Shown: positions 34,885-45,035, counted from the first letter of the stretch. The stretch: DNA of 64,000 nt from Actinomyces sp. oral taxon 171 str. F0337 (GCF_005696555.1 NZ_CP040005.1:2604001-2668000), one strand, 5' to 3'. Program-made: numbers and translations. The notes: a model not told the origin generated them from the letters alone.

Positions 34885-35373
34885 TCAAACCCGCCGCGGC
34901 TCGACACTGCTGGAGCGGCTCCAGCGAAAATATACGACCGTCGCGGCCAGCACCAGGATCCCACCCGCCCAGAAGTGAGGCATCCACAGAACCAGCCGCC
35001 ACCAGCCATAGCGGGAGAGCGGTTCCCCCGACAAGATTGTCGGGATCGCCGGCACCGAGCCGACCACCCCGTAGGCGATGAGCAGGGCTCCCGAGACCCA
35101 GCCGAAGGCCAGGCGCATCCAGCGCGGCACCCTGATGACGTCCGGGCGCAGGAGGGCGAGGCCGAAGATGACGAACCCCAGCTTCACCAGCCCGGAGACG
35201 AGGACGACCACGACGAACCAGGTGGGCCGCTCCTGGGCGAGCCTCAGCCCCTCCCCCTGAAGAACCGTGTCGACCAGCCACGGGGAGCCCAGCGCCCAGG
35301 ACACGCTGATACTGCCGAAGAAGGCCCACCACAGCATCATGGCGATGACCACCGCCCGTGAGCGCCCCGTCAT
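34885..35373 (-). CDS. Small membrane protein, DUF3995-like
   Basis: 162 residues, ATG 35373 with AAGGAGG eight bases upstream. Four hydrophobic segments are predicted, near 8-28 (VVIAMMLWWAFFGSISVSWAL), 50-75, 88-110 and 125-148. The sequence pattern, including the first-helix W-A-L-G-S-P-W, recalls DUF3995 membrane proteins, whose function is unknown. It is the last gene of a minus-strand run that begins with the nitrobindin-like gene. No catalytic motif is visible. Confidence 0.65.
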   Translation of the reverse strand: MTGRSRAVVIAMMLWWAFFGSISVSWALGSPWLVDTVLQGEGLRLAQERPTWFVVVVLVSGLVKLGFVIFGLALLRPDVIRVPRWMRLAFGWVSGALLIAYGVVGSVPAIPTILSGEPLSRYGWWRLVLWMPHFWAGGILVLAATVVYFRWSRSSSVEPRRV

Positions 35374-35403
35374 CTCAGCGCCTCCTTCTGCGGCCTCCTC
35401 GGC

Positions 35404-35832
35404 CTATTCGGCCTCGATCAGGATCGTCACCGGGCCGTCGGCTTCCATGTCGATCTTCATGTCGGCGCCGAAGCGGCCGGTGGCCACCTCCAGGCCGCGT
35501 CCGCGCAGGTCCTCGGCCACGGCCTCCACCAGGGGCTCGGCCACCTCGCCGGGGGCCGCCTTGTTCCAGGTGGGGCGCCGGCCCTTGCGGGTGTCGGCGT
35601 ACAGGGTGAACTGGGAGACGACGAGCACGGGTGCTCCGGCGTCGGTCACTGAGAGCTCGTCCTCCAGGAGCCGCAGGTCCGCGATCTTGCGGGCGACCGT
35701 GGCCACCTGCATGGGGCCGTCGTCGTGCGTGGCCCCCACGAGGACCATGAGGCCGGGCCGGGTGATCTCGCCGACCACCTCGCCGTCGACCCGGACAGCC
35801 GCCCGGTTGACCCGCTGAATGACCGCGCGCAT
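35404..35832 (-). CDS. dtd: D-aminoacyl-tRNA deacylase
   Basis: 142 residues, about the normal length of DTD. It removes D-amino acids (and glycine from tRNA-Ala) from mischarged tRNAs. Family landmarks are MRAVIQRV at the N terminus, [15 protein letters not shown] near 79, and [19 protein letters not shown] near the C terminus, equivalent to the Gly-cisPro-containing region and the FGA motif. Its ATG overlaps the stop of the upstream DUF2516-like gene by one base (TGATG), so the two are translationally coupled. Confidence 0.93.
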   Translation of the reverse strand: MRAVIQRVNRAAVRVDGEVVGEITRPGLMVLVGATHDDGPMQVATVARKIADLRLLEDELSVTDAGAPVLVVSQFTLYADTRKGRRPTWNKAAPGEVAEPLVEAVAEDLRGRGLEVATGRFGADMKIDMEADGPVTILIEAE

Positions 35833-36230
35833 CAGCGACCAGCGCTCCAGTCACGCGGGCCGCGCCCGCCGCGCCCCGGCCGACGCTGCGAGGCCCGCCC
35901 CGGGATGCGGATCGAGGAACGCACCTTCACCGGCGCCAGCGCCTGCAGGGCGGGGCGCACGTCCACCAGGTAGACGGCACTGGCCACAACGCCCAGCAGG
36001 CCGAACATCGAGGCGGCGCCGAGGAGGCCGACAACCGCCGTACCCGCCGCGTTGACCAGGTTCCAGAACCGCTTGGTGCTCTTGCCTGCCGCGGCGTAGT
36101 ACTCCGCCGGCCGCATCAGGGAGTCGACCAGCGCCCAGATCCCCATGACGATGGAGACGGCCTGGGCGGCGATCCAGCTCCACCTGACCGCCTCGGAGAG
36201 AAAGAATGACACAGCATAGAGGACGCTCAC
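35832..36230 (-). CDS. Small membrane protein, DUF2516-like
   Basis: 132 residues. Two or three hydrophobic segments are visible (about 5-25, 55-80 and 80-95) with [20 protein letters not shown] between them, followed by TKRFWNL, characteristic of the actinobacterial DUF2516 family. The C terminus is a basic, Gly/Arg-rich tail ([14 protein letters not shown]). The function of the family is unknown. It overlaps dtd. Confidence 0.68.
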   Translation of the reverse strand: MSVLYAVSFFLSEAVRWSWIAAQAVSIVMGIWALVDSLMRPAEYYAAAGKSTKRFWNLVNAAGTAVVGLLGAASMFGLLGVVASAVYLVDVRPALQALAPVKVRSSIRIPGRASQRRPGRGGRGPRDWSAGR

Positions 36231-36355
36231 ACGCCCCAGGCTACCGGTCGCCGGTCAACGATCCCAGTGAGACGGCCACGCCCAGCGAGAACAGTTGGTT
36301 CCTCATGCAGCGGCCGGCCCTGGAGCGCCCTGGACCGGACGCTCGACCGGACCTC

Positions 36356-37612
36356 TCAGAGCCGCAGGCCCTTGCGCAGTCCGGCGCCGGGGCGCTCGGA
36401 CGGGCTGGCCTGGGCGCGCCCCTCGGGGGAGACCAGTACCTCCTGGGCGGCGTCGACCCGGCCGACGGGGACGGTCTCACCGGTGGTCTCGTCGACCTCG
36501 GTGACCTCCACGGTCAGCTGCTCGCCCACAGGCACGGCGCGGCGCAGCAGGGCCAGGGCGATGGGGCCGAGCTCGTGGTGGCGCGCCACAGAGGTCACGG
36601 CGCCCACGGTCCGCTCCCCCATGCGCACGGTCGCCCCGGGTCGGGGCAGGTCGCCGACGAGGCCGTCGAGCTGAAGCACGGTGAGGCGGCGCGGGGGCCG
36701 ACCCAGGTTGAGGGTGCGCGCGATCGTCTCCTGACCCGGGTAGCAGCCCTTCGTCAGGTGCACGGCCGTGCGCAGCCAGTCCAGCTCGTGGGGGATAGCG
36801 CGGGCGTCGGCCTCGCGGGCGTGGCGGGGTCGGCCGGCCTCAATGCGCAGGGCCTCCCAGGCCAGGGCGCCGGCCAGGCGCCGCCCCTCCCCGGCGGCGA
36901 GGAAGGCCTCCACCACAGCATTCACGCTCTGGGCGGGCACCAGGACGTGACCGCCCCGGTACCCCTGGCCGGGATGCGGTCGGTCCTCTCCGACGTCGTA
37001 GCTCGTGCCGCCCTCGACGACGCCCGGCCACGGGTCGCGCCACAGGCCGATGAGCGAGCCCTGAGGCTCGGCGCCGGTCTGGGCGGCGTCGGCCTGGGAG
37101 GTGGCGGGGGCCTCGGGGTCGGTCGGCGAGTCCGGCGCCGTGTCACGCGCCGCCTGGGCCAGGGCCTCGAGCCCCTCCCCGAGGGCGCCCAGCGCCATGA
37201 CATCGGGCCGCTCGGCTACCTCGACGCGCAGCATGAAGCGCATGGAGTCCAGGAATGTCGCCAGGTCCTCGCCGTTGCCGGCCTCCGTGACGAGCCAGAG
37301 CGTAAGGCCGTCGTCGAGAGCCGCGAGCGCGTGGGTGATGTGTCCCTGGGCGTCGAGGAGCAGCGTCTCCGCGCCGCCGTCGCCGGGCTCCAGGGTGGTG
37401 AGCACCTGGCTGGACAGTGTGGTCAGCCAGCTCAGGCGGTCCGGGCCGGTGACGGTGACGACGTCGCGAGCCAGGGCGCAGGCCGCGCGCCCCTCAGCCA
37501 GGGCGGTCTGCTCGCGGCCGGGGTCGCCGAGGTGGGCGGGGACGGCCTGGTCGGGGTCGTCCGGGGCGGAGGCGACGGCGCCGGGGCTGGTCAGCAGTGG
37601 GGAGGGGCGCAT
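36356..37612 (-). CDS. ygfZ: Folate-binding YgfZ-like protein
   Basis: 418 residues. The hallmark KGCYPGQETIAR lies near 280, with GRPPRRLTVLQLDG following, as in YgfZ/IBA57 proteins. These are GcvT-fold proteins that bind tetrahydrofolate and support iron-sulfur enzyme maturation. The N-terminal half contains the GcvT-like fold with VTGPDRLSWLTTLSSQVL. A proline/alanine-rich insert (DTAPDSPTDPEAPATSQADAAQ) near 165-185 is longer than usual. Its start overlaps the stop of the nitrobindin-like gene by one base, so the two form an operon. Confidence 0.88.
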   Translation of the reverse strand: MRPSPLLTSPGAVASAPDDPDQAVPAHLGDPGREQTALAEGRAACALARDVVTVTGPDRLSWLTTLSSQVLTTLEPGDGGAETLLLDAQGHITHALAALDDGLTLWLVTEAGNGEDLATFLDSMRFMLRVEVAERPDVMALGALGEGLEALAQAARDTAPDSPTDPEAPATSQADAAQTGAEPQGSLIGLWRDPWPGVVEGGTSYDVGEDRPHPGQGYRGGHVLVPAQSVNAVVEAFLAAGEGRRLAGALAWEALRIEAGRPRHAREADARAIPHELDWLRTAVHLTKGCYPGQETIARTLNLGRPPRRLTVLQLDGLVGDLPRPGATVRMGERTVGAVTSVARHHELGPIALALLRRAVPVGEQLTVEVTEVDETTGETVPVGRVDAAQEVLVSPEGRAQASPSERPGAGLRKGLRL

Positions 37613-38370
37613 CAGGCGGTCGGCTCGGCGTCGTCGGAGGCGGGTGCGGAGGAGTCGAAGGAGTCCGCGGTCGGCTCAGTCGGGTCGAGGGCTGAGCCGG
37701 GCTGGGCGGCGGGGTCGTCCACGTCGTCAACTCGGCCGAGGCGGCCGGAGGCGTAGGTGGTCACCTCGCTCTGGCCGAAGGCGGCCATGTCCTGGGTCCA
37801 CATGAGGTCGCCGCCCACGAGCCCGAACATGCGGGTCATCTCCTCCACCGGGACGGCCGTGCGGGCACGGCCCACGGCCTGGGTGCCGACCTGGGCGCGC
37901 GGCCCCTGGATCCAGCCCTCCCAGACGCCGACGTGACCGGCGGGGTCGGCCGAGACAAGCTCGAGCCGGGTGACGGGGATGAGCGGGCCACCGGCGCTCT
38001 CAGCATCGGAGGGGGCATCGGCGGCCTCGGTGGTCCCGGCACCGTCGGCGCCGTCGGGCTGCTCCTGGCCGACGGGCCGCCAGTAGGCGGTCTCGGTGGA
38101 CCAGATCTGAGCGGGAGCCAGGAGGGAGGCGCCCTGGAGGCCGGGCATCTCGAAGTCGAGGTTCTTGGAGCGGGTGGCGTCGACCGTCCAGATGGTGGTG
38201 GTTTGGCGCAGGTAGGGGCCGCCGTCGTGGTCGAAGGTCATCTCCTGGTAGACGGCCTGCTCGGGTACGGTCTCGCCGTAGGTGAGGATGCCGTAGCCGC
38301 GCCAGGTGCCGGCCAGCCAGGCCAGCGGGTAGAGCTCGGGGGGCAGGTCGTCAGGAAGCGTGAATGCCAT
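37612..38370 (-). CDS. Nitrobindin / FABP-like heme-binding protein with acidic tail
   Basis: 252 residues. Residues 1-~200 are a nitrobindin (THAP4/FABP-like) beta-barrel: LAWLAGTWRGYGILTYG near the N terminus is the family signature. The histidine that ligates heme in the family would be in the C-terminal half of the barrel, but I cannot fix it by eye. The family binds ferric heme and reacts with peroxynitrite or NO. The last ~50 residues, acidic and Ser/Pro/Thr-rich (DDVDDPAAQPGSALD onward), are an added disordered tail. There is also an acidic insert near 100-120. Coupled to ygfZ by TGATG. Confidence 0.82.
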   Translation of the reverse strand: MAFTLPDDLPPELYPLAWLAGTWRGYGILTYGETVPEQAVYQEMTFDHDGGPYLRQTTTIWTVDATRSKNLDFEMPGLQGASLLAPAQIWSTETAYWRPVGQEQPDGADGAGTTEAADAPSDAESAGGPLIPVTRLELVSADPAGHVGVWEGWIQGPRAQVGTQAVGRARTAVPVEEMTRMFGLVGGDLMWTQDMAAFGQSEVTTYASGRLGRVDDVDDPAAQPGSALDPTEPTADSFDSSAPASDDAEPTA

Positions 38371-38430
38371 GCCCGCAGCCTACGACGTCACCCCTGCCCG
38401 CTTCACGCGCGCCGCCTGCCCGGGCCGTGC

Positions 38431-39567
38431 TCAGCCGGCGAGGAAACCGCCCAGGAGGCGGGCGATGGCGTAGACCGGCACGCCGACCGACAGGATCGGC
38501 ACGAGCGCGGAGGCCACAGCCGCACGCCCGCCGGGCACCCATCGGTGGGTCCACAGGACGCGGTTGCCGGCGGCCATGAGAACCCCCGCCACGAAGCCGA
38601 CGGCCACGCAGGCCACGGCGCTTTGCAGCGCCGCTGTCGCACTGATGTGGGACAGGCCGAAGAAGCCGGCCGAGGCCAGCACGTAGCCGGCACCGCCGGC
38701 GAGCAGTGCCGGAACCGTGACGGTGAGGGCCTCCAGCATCCGGGCGCGCACGTTGAGGACGGTCAGGACGGCACCGACGAACAGCGCCAGACAGGTGGGC
38801 ACGACGATGGCCGGATCGGCCAGGCCCGGCTCCAGGGCGCACCAGGCCGAGCCGGAGACCGCCACGAGGCAGCCGGCAACCGTTGCGGACAGGTCCTCGA
38901 CCAGGTTGTGCCGGCCGTCGCGCCGCAGCATCTGGCCGACGAAGGCCACCAGGATCGAGAAGGCCATGACCAGGCCGGCCACCCCCATGTCACCGAGGAG
39001 GTAGACACTGACGGCGGCCGACAGCCCACAAATCGTCATGACGACCGTGCCGCCCAGGTCGTGCCGGGCGCGCACGAGCGCGGGCCAGCCCTGCGCGGCG
39101 GCCGGCACCAGGGCGGCCACGAGGGCCAGCCTCACCCAGCCGGGCAGCACCGAGCCGACCGCCAGCAGCAGAGGCACGACGCCCGCGAAGGCGAGCCGGG
39201 TCCAGGCCGGATCCACCAGGCCCGGCTCCTTGGGACGGTTGGAGGTGCGACGGGTGGCGTAGCCCAGGTCCTCAGCAAGGTCGGCAGTGTCACCCGAGTC
39301 CGCTGAGCGGGCCGTCGCCGGAGCACCGGAGGAACCGGTCGACTCACCGGCGGCGTCGGGGCCGGTCGAGCGCGCGGTGGACTCCGAGCCGGTCGGCCTG
39401 GCCGAGGCGCCGGAGTCGCCTACGCCGATGACGCTGGCCCAGTCCGCCACGCCGCCGGCGGCCGTCGGAACGGCTGCGGCACGGGAGTCATCGCGGGAGG
39501 CACGAGAGGCCCCACGGGCGCGCGCAGCCGGCTGGGCTCGTCGGTGGTGGGTAGTCACAGCACGCAT
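38431..39567 (-). CDS. Polytopic membrane protein of unknown function
   Basis: About 378 residues if the ATG at 39567 (MRAVTTHH) is used; the frame extends 13 codons further. The first ~120 residues are basic then Ser/Ala/Thr-rich and low in complexity. After RPKEPGLVDPAW come about eight hydrophobic segments filling residues ~125-375, with short polar loops (GLVDPAWTRLAFAGVVPLLLA is the first). I recognise no family signature; an actinobacteria-specific transporter or envelope protein is possible. It is divergent from the glnR-like gene, with 187 bp between them. Confidence 0.6.
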   Translation of the reverse strand: MRAVTTHHRRAQPAARARGASRASRDDSRAAAVPTAAGGVADWASVIGVGDSGASARPTGSESTARSTGPDAAGESTGSSGAPATARSADSGDTADLAEDLGYATRRTSNRPKEPGLVDPAWTRLAFAGVVPLLLAVGSVLPGWVRLALVAALVPAAAQGWPALVRARHDLGGTVVMTICGLSAAVSVYLLGDMGVAGLVMAFSILVAFVGQMLRRDGRHNLVEDLSATVAGCLVAVSGSAWCALEPGLADPAIVVPTCLALFVGAVLTVLNVRARMLEALTVTVPALLAGGAGYVLASAGFFGLSHISATAALQSAVACVAVGFVAGVLMAAGNRVLWTHRWVPGGRAAVASALVPILSVGVPVYAIARLLGGFLAG

Positions 39568-39753
39568 CGTCCCACACCCGGACGGCCGCAGCGCCCACTC
39601 CAGCATCCTCCTGGATGGTCAGTATCCGGTCGGTCATCGCCTCCGGAGATTTCGCCTGCGACGAGGTGTGGTTGACTTATCCCCGTCAGTATCGCCGCTG
39701 CGCCGCTCGACCGCGCCGGCGAGTCCAGGTCGAGAGCCGTGGAAGGAGCAGCC

Positions 39754-40425
39754 ATGCGGATCATCATGTTCACTCGTGAGAGTGACGCCACTGACGTCCT
39801 GCCGGCGACCGCCTTCCTCGACTCCCAGGTGGAGTGCCTCCCCCCGATCCCCTCCTCCTACGCGGAGGTGGACAGCGCCGACGTCGTCATGATCGACGCC
39901 CGTGGGGACCTGACCCGCGCCCGCGCTCTGTGCCAGCTCTTCACCGGCCCCATGGACTGCCCGCCCATCATCCTCATCGTGGAGGAGGGGGGCGCCGCCG
40001 CGGTGCAGATCGACTGGGGCGCGGCCGACTTCGTCATGGCCGGCGCCAAGCCCGCCGAGCTGTCGGCCCGGTTGCGGCTGCTGCGCGCCCATGTCCCGGT
40101 CGTGGACGAGGTCGACGACGACCGCATCGACGTGGGCGATCTTGTCATTGACGTCACCGCCTACACGGCCCGACTGCGCGGCACGATCCTGGACCTGACC
40201 TACAAGGAGTTCGAGCTGCTGAGGTTCCTGGCCGCCAACCGGGGGCGGGTCCTGACGCGTGACGCGCTCCTGCACGAGGTGTGGGGCGAGGACTACATCG
40301 GTGGCTCGCGCACGGTGGACGTCCACATCCGTCGCCTGCGCGCCAAGCTGGGCACCGAGCACGACAACCTCATCGGCACGGTGCGCAACGTCGGCTACCG
40401 TCTGGACGCCCCCGAGGACGCATGA
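39754..40425 (+). CDS. glnR: GlnR-type atypical response regulator
   Basis: 223 residues. ATG 39754 is chosen because GGAAGGAG lies directly upstream. The receiver domain is of the GlnR kind: VDSADVVMIDARGDLTRARALCQLF, IDWGAADFVMAGAKPAEL. The OmpR-type winged helix is very close to mycobacterial/streptomycete GlnR as I remember it: AYTARLRG, LDLTYKEFELLRFLA, GRVLTRDALLHEVWG, TVDVHIRRLRAKLG and GTVRNVGYRL. GlnR is an orphan regulator (no kinase partner) of nitrogen assimilation and also touches phosphate and carbon uptake. In Mycobacterium tuberculosis glnR also lies near a nitrobindin gene and a pstB homologue, which supports the call. No histidine kinase gene is adjacent here. Confidence 0.82.
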   Translation: MRIIMFTRESDATDVLPATAFLDSQVECLPPIPSSYAEVDSADVVMIDARGDLTRARALCQLFTGPMDCPPIILIVEEGGAAAVQIDWGAADFVMAGAKPAELSARLRLLRAHVPVVDEVDDDRIDVGDLVIDVTAYTARLRGTILDLTYKEFELLRFLAANRGRVLTRDALLHEVWGEDYIGGSRTVDVHIRRLRAKLGTEHDNLIGTVRNVGYRLDAPEDA

Positions 40426-40663
40426 GCGCACACCGGCCCCGGGGAGGACGGCGAAGGTCAGGACGGGCCAGGGAGGCCAGGCGCCTCCCCCGACCGCCGG
40501 GTGGACTCACTGGGTGGACGCCGGGACGGCCGGGAGCCCGGACCTGTAGACTCGTGGGCGGCGTCGGGCCGTGACGGGCCCCGGGCTCCAACTCAAGCCG
40601 CCGCGAGCGGCATTCGCGCCGACTGGCGCTCTCCGGCCCGACGTCCTCATCCCTCCTCGTCCC

Positions 40664-41443
40664 TCAGCCGAAGCGGCCGGAGATGTAGTCCTCGGTGGCC
40701 TGCTGGCTGGGGGCGGAGAAGATCTTGTCGGTGGAGTCGTACTCGACGAGGTGGCCCGGCTTGCCGGTGGCCTCCAGGTTGAAGAAGCCGGTCATGTCGC
40801 TCACGCGGGAGGCCTGCTGCATGTTGTGGGTGACGATGACGATCGTGTAGTCCGTCTTGAGCTCGGAGATGAGGTCCTCGATGGCGAGCGTGGAGATGGG
40901 GTCCAGGGCGGAGCAGGGCTCGTCCATGAGCAGGACGGCGGGCTTGACCGCGATGGCGCGGGCAATGCACAGGCGCTGCTGCTGGCCGCCGGACAGGCCC
41001 AGGCCCGGCCGGTCCAGGCGGTCCTTGACCTCGTCCCACAGGTTGGCTCCGCGCAGGGAGGCCTCCACCAGGTCGTCGGCGTCGGACTTCCTGATGCGGC
41101 GGTTGTTGAGGCGCACGCCGGCCAGGACGTTCTCGGCGATCGACATCGTGGGGAATGGGTTGGGCCGCTGGAAGACCATGCCGATGGCTCGGCGCACCTG
41201 GACGGCGTCGACGCCGGGGCCGTAGAGGTTGACGCCGTCGACGATGACCTGGCCCTCGACGCGGGCACCGGGGATGGTCTCGTGCATGCGGTTGAGGGTG
41301 CGCAGGAAGGTGGACTTCCCGCAGCCGGAGGGGCCGATGAGGGCGGTGACGGACTTGGGCTCGATGACGACGTTGACGTCCTTCACGGCCAGGAAGTCGC
41401 CGTAGTAGATGTTCTCGCCGATGACGTCGATGCGCTTGGACAC
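40664..41443 (-). CDS. pstB: Phosphate ABC transporter ATP-binding protein
   Basis: 259 residues, GTG start at 41443 with AAAGGAAC upstream. The PstB signature is evident: [21 protein letters not shown] (Walker A), [33 protein letters not shown] and [15 protein letters not shown] (Walker B), then [13 protein letters not shown]. It powers high-affinity phosphate import by PstCA. It is the last gene of pstSCAB; no phoU follows in the window. It converges with the glnR-like gene across 238 bp. Confidence 0.96.
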   Translation of the reverse strand: MSKRIDVIGENIYYGDFLAVKDVNVVIEPKSVTALIGPSGCGKSTFLRTLNRMHETIPGARVEGQVIVDGVNLYGPGVDAVQVRRAIGMVFQRPNPFPTMSIAENVLAGVRLNNRRIRKSDADDLVEASLRGANLWDEVKDRLDRPGLGLSGGQQQRLCIARAIAVKPAVLLMDEPCSALDPISTLAIEDLISELKTDYTIVIVTHNMQQASRVSDMTGFFNLEATGKPGHLVEYDSTDKIFSAPSQQATEDYISGRFG

Positions 41444-41511
41444 GTCGGTTCCTTTACCTGAGGTGGACTGCTGAGGGCTCTGGGGCGCTGCGGGCTGCGG
41501 CTCCGGTCGGG

Positions 41512-42738
41512 TTAGCGCCGGCCGCCCTTGGGGCTGAAGTACTTGGAGATGAGGCGGGCCACGAGGTTGAGCAGCATGACCAGGATGATGAGGGTCAGTG
41601 CCCCGGCCCAGGCCCGCTCCATGGCGGCGGCCTCCCCGCGGGAGTACTGGTCGTAGACGAGCACCGGCAGGGTGGACATGGAGCCGTCCAGCGGGTTGGT
41701 GTTGGTGCGGATCGTCAGGCCCACGGTGATGAGCAGCGGGGCGGTCTCACCGATGACGCGGGCGATGGCGATCATGACGGAGGTGGTGATGCCGGCCACC
41801 GCGGTGCGCAGCACGACCTTGACGATGGTGAGCCACTTGGGCACGCCCAGCGCGTAGGAGGCCTCGCGCAGGTGGGAGGGGACGAGCTTGAGCATCTCCT
41901 CCACACCGCGGATGACCACCGGTGTCATGAGGACGCTCAGGGCCACGGCCCCGATGATGCCGGCTTGGTAGCGGGGGCCGGCCGCGATGAGGAAGATCGA
42001 GTAGGCGAACAGCCCGGCCACGATCGAGGGGATGCCGGTCATGACGTCGACGAGGAAGGTGATGGCCCGGGCGATCCAGCCGCCGTTGTACTCCACGAGG
42101 AAGACGGCGGTGAACAGCCCCAGGGGCACCGAGATGAGGGTGGCGATCCCGGTGATCTGGAGGGTGCCGACGATGCCGTGGTAGAAGCCGCCGTTGGAGG
42201 CGTCGGCGCCGCGCATGTTGGTGGTCAGGAAGTCGTAGCCGAAGCGGGCCGAGCCGCCGCACAGGACCATCCAGACCAGGGAGACCAGCGGCACCATGAC
42301 GACGGCGAAGGACAGGTAGATGAGGAGGGTCACCAGGGTGTTGCGGCCCCAGCGGTCGCCCTCGCGCACCCAGGAGACGACGGTGGCGCCCACCACCCAC
42401 ACCAGGGCGGTCAGGGTGACGACGGCGGCGATGCTCCATCCGGCCAGCAGACCGATCCCGCCGACGACGACGAAGGCGGCTCCCAGCGCCGCCCAGATGA
42501 ACCAGTCGGGCAGGCGGTAGGAGGTCAGGGGCACGCCCTCGATGGACGGCGGGTCGGCCAGCGGGTCGACAGGAGCGGCCGGGGCCTCGGCGGCCGCGAG
42601 CGCGGCCTTGAGGGACTTGGGCGCGGGGACACCGGTCTCTCCGGCTGAACCGGCCGCACCGGTGGCCGGGGCGTGGCGAGAGGCCGCGCTGCTGGAGGAG
42701 GCGCCGTCGGTGGGCTCGGGTGTGTTCGTGGGCGTCAT
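41512..42738 (-). CDS. pstA: Phosphate ABC transporter permease
   Basis: 408 residues, ATG 42738 with AGGAG nine bases upstream, one base after the pstC stop. The first ~85 residues are Ala/Pro/Ser-rich and longer than in most PstA proteins. Six to seven membrane segments follow. Binding-protein-dependent permease signatures are visible: [20 protein letters not shown], then [23 protein letters not shown], the EAA loop that contacts PstB, and [15 protein letters not shown]. It forms the phosphate channel with PstC. Confidence 0.94.
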   Translation of the reverse strand: MTPTNTPEPTDGASSSSAASRHAPATGAAGSAGETGVPAPKSLKAALAAAEAPAAPVDPLADPPSIEGVPLTSYRLPDWFIWAALGAAFVVVGGIGLLAGWSIAAVVTLTALVWVVGATVVSWVREGDRWGRNTLVTLLIYLSFAVVMVPLVSLVWMVLCGGSARFGYDFLTTNMRGADASNGGFYHGIVGTLQITGIATLISVPLGLFTAVFLVEYNGGWIARAITFLVDVMTGIPSIVAGLFAYSIFLIAAGPRYQAGIIGAVALSVLMTPVVIRGVEEMLKLVPSHLREASYALGVPKWLTIVKVVLRTAVAGITTSVMIAIARVIGETAPLLITVGLTIRTNTNPLDGSMSTLPVLVYDQYSRGEAAAMERAWAGALTLIILVMLLNLVARLISKYFSPKGGRR

Positions 42739-42739
42739 G

Positions 42740-43756
42740 TCAGCTGGCTCCTGAGAACTCGGAGCGGCGCGCGATGATCCACCGCGCCAGGGAGTTGACC
42801 GCGAAGGTGATGATGAACAGGACCAGGCCGGTGGCGATGAGCACGTTGACGCTCAGGCCGTAGGCCTCGCGGAACTGCGAGGCGATGTTGGCGGCGATGG
42901 TCTGGTGCTGGCCGGCCTGGAGGACTCGGAGGTTCAGACCCATGCCGGGCGAGAGGATCATGAGGACGGCCATGGTCTCCCCCAGGGCGCGTCCGAGCCC
43001 CAGCATGGAGGCGGAGATGATGCCGGAGCGGCCGAAGGGCAGGACGGCCTGGCGGATCATCTCGTAGCGGGTGGCGCCCAGGGCCAGGGAGGCCTCCTCC
43101 TGGAGCGTGGGCGTCTGGAGGAAGATCTCGCGGATGGTGGCGGTGATGATCGGCAGGATCATGACGGCCAGGACCAGGGAGGCGGTGGTGATGTTCTTGG
43201 CCGGGGCCGTGTAGTCGGCGAACAGCGGGATGAAGCCGAGGTGGTCGCTCAGCCAGGTGTTGACGGGGTCGAGCAGGGGCACCAGCCACAGGAAGCCCCA
43301 CAGGCCGAAGACCACGGAGGGGATCGCGGCCAGGAGGTCCACCATGTATCCCAGGGCCTGGGCCAGGCGGCGCGGGGCGAAGTGGGAGATGAACAGGGCC
43401 ACCCCGATGCTCAGCGGCACCGCGACACCCAGGGCGATGGTCGAGGACAGCAGCGTGCCGAAGACGAGCGGGGCCACGTAGCCCCACAGGCCGCGGTCGC
43501 GCATGAAGGAGACCGACTCGAGGGTCTCGCGCGAGGCCGTCAGGGCGGGCAGCGCCTCCCGGATGAGGAAGGCGGCCACGAGGGCGAGCACCACCATGAT
43601 GAGGGTGCCGGCACCGAAGGACAGGCCGGTGAAGATCCGGTTGCCGGTCTGACCGGGGGCCCTGCCGGGCTGGATGATGGCGTCGTCGGCGCTGCTGGAG
43701 GCGGTCGCGGTGCCCGCTGGGGGTGGCGACGACGGCGGTGCGGTGGTGCTGGCCAC
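42740..43756 (-). CDS. pstC: Phosphate ABC transporter permease
   Basis: About 338 residues from GTG 43756, chosen because GAGGAGGG lies six bases upstream; the frame extends to ATG 43816 without a good ribosome site. The N terminus is a Ser/Pro/Ala-rich cytosolic stretch. Six membrane segments follow. PstC landmarks are DLLAAIPSVVFGLWGFLWLVP, EEASLALGATRYEMIRQAVLP (EAA loop) and GLGRALGETMAVLMI. It pairs with PstA. Order and spacing pstS-pstC-pstA-pstB are standard. Confidence 0.93.
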   Translation of the reverse strand: MASTTAPPSSPPPAGTATASSSADDAIIQPGRAPGQTGNRIFTGLSFGAGTLIMVVLALVAAFLIREALPALTASRETLESVSFMRDRGLWGYVAPLVFGTLLSSTIALGVAVPLSIGVALFISHFAPRRLAQALGYMVDLLAAIPSVVFGLWGFLWLVPLLDPVNTWLSDHLGFIPLFADYTAPAKNITTASLVLAVMILPIITATIREIFLQTPTLQEEASLALGATRYEMIRQAVLPFGRSGIISASMLGLGRALGETMAVLMILSPGMGLNLRVLQAGQHQTIAANIASQFREAYGLSVNVLIATGLVLFIITFAVNSLARWIIARRSEFSGAS

Positions 43757-43855
43757 GGCTGACCCTCCTCGGGGTGTCTGGGGCGGCGGCTGGGCGGGTG
43801 GGTGCTGGCTGGTCATACGGTTCGGTGCGGCGTCGTGGTGGCCGGCCGGGCGGCC

Positions 43856-44929
43856 TCAGGCGGCGATCTTGTCGATGGCGGCGTTGATCTTCTCGCGCAT
43901 CTCGCGGGTGATGGGGGCGCAGCCGGTGGCCTTGGCGGAGGCGTCCTGCCCCCTGGTGGAGGCGGCGAAGCGCAGGTAGGCCTTGACGACGGCGGCGATC
44001 TGGGCGTCGTCGTAGCGCAGGCGGGCGGCGAGGTAGGAGACCAGGACGATGGGGTAGGCGCCCTTGGCGTCGTGGCTGGGGTTGTAGAGCAGGCGGGCCT
44101 CGTCGGCCTCGGTGCCCAGGGTGGCGGCGTCGAGGGCGGCGGCTGCGGCCTTGGCGGAGACGGGCACGTAGGCCCCGTGGCTGCCGACGGCGACGGTGCC
44201 CAGGGTGGCGGGGACCTTGGAGGCGTCGGCGTATCCGATGGTGCCGGTGGCCGCGGAGACGGTCTGGATCATGCCTGCGGTGCCGTCACCGGACTGGCCG
44301 CCGCGCAGCGGCCAGGTCTCCTCGGGCTCGTGGGGCCAGATCTTGGGGGCGACGGTGGCCAGGTAGGTGGTCAGGGCCTTCGTGGTGCCCGAGTCATCGG
44401 AGCGGCCCACGACGATGATCCGCTGGTCCGGCAGGGCGGCGCCGGGGTTGAGGGCGGCCAGGGCCGGGTCGTTCCAGCGGGTGATGGCCCCGGAGAGGAC
44501 CTTGGCGAGGACCTCGCCGGTCATGTTGACGTGGGACTCCCCGGTGAAGCCGGGCAGGTTGTAGGCCACGGCGATCGGGGAGATGTAGAGGGGCAGCTCG
44601 ACGGCGCCGCCGATCCTGCTGATCTCGTCGACGGTCATGGGGGTGTCGGTGCCGGCGAAGTCGATGGCGCCCTCGACGAGCTTGGTGCGCCCGGCCCCGG
44701 AGCCGCCGCCGGCGTAGTCGACGGTGGCGCGCAGGTTGGCGCCCATGAAGGTGTTCATCCATGCGTCCTGCGCGTCGGACTGGGAGGTGGCGCCCGCGCC
44801 GCGGATCTGCCCCACCAGGTCGCTGGAGGCGTTGGGGTCGGCGGCGCCGGCGTCGCGCCCGCAGGCGGTCAGCGCGGTCAGGGTGGCCACGCTCAGGGCG
44901 CCCAGGGCGCTGCGACGGGTCAGGAGCAC
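43856..44929 (-). CDS. pstS: Phosphate-binding lipoprotein
   Basis: 357 residues from GTG 44929, with GAGGAG just upstream. A longer frame reaches 45055, but its extra residues precede the signal peptide. The signal is VLLTRRSALGALSVATL with lipobox LTAC near residue 20. Phosphate-contacting motifs are IRGAGATSQ near the mature N terminus, DYAGGGSGAGRTKLVEG, FAGTDTPM and VGRSDDSGTTKALTTYL. It captures phosphate outside the membrane for PstCAB. A PHO-box-like repeat lies about 105 bp upstream. Confidence 0.94.
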   Translation of the reverse strand: MLLTRRSALGALSVATLTALTACGRDAGAADPNASSDLVGQIRGAGATSQSDAQDAWMNTFMGANLRATVDYAGGGSGAGRTKLVEGAIDFAGTDTPMTVDEISRIGGAVELPLYISPIAVAYNLPGFTGESHVNMTGEVLAKVLSGAITRWNDPALAALNPGAALPDQRIIVVGRSDDSGTTKALTTYLATVAPKIWPHEPEETWPLRGGQSGDGTAGMIQTVSAATGTIGYADASKVPATLGTVAVGSHGAYVPVSAKAAAAALDAATLGTEADEARLLYNPSHDAKGAYPIVLVSYLAARLRYDDAQIAAVVKAYLRFAASTRGQDASAKATGCAPITREMREKINAAIDKIAA

Positions 44930-45035
44930 AGGCTCTCCTCGCTGAGTCAGAGGGGGCGGAGGTTCAGTCGGATACCGGGTGAGTGTCAGGCAACGATCAC
45001 GATAAGCGCCCCGGATGAAGGTTCCGGGTGACCGG

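Noticed and set aside
36206..37756. Long open frame on the plus strand opposite ygfZ
   Set aside because: It is a shadow of high-GC coding on the minus strand; the minus strand carries clear YgfZ motifs.
40547..40552. TAGACT as promoter of a small RNA antisense to pstB
   Set aside because: A good -10 hexamer, but no -35 box, terminator or reading frame follows; support is too weak.
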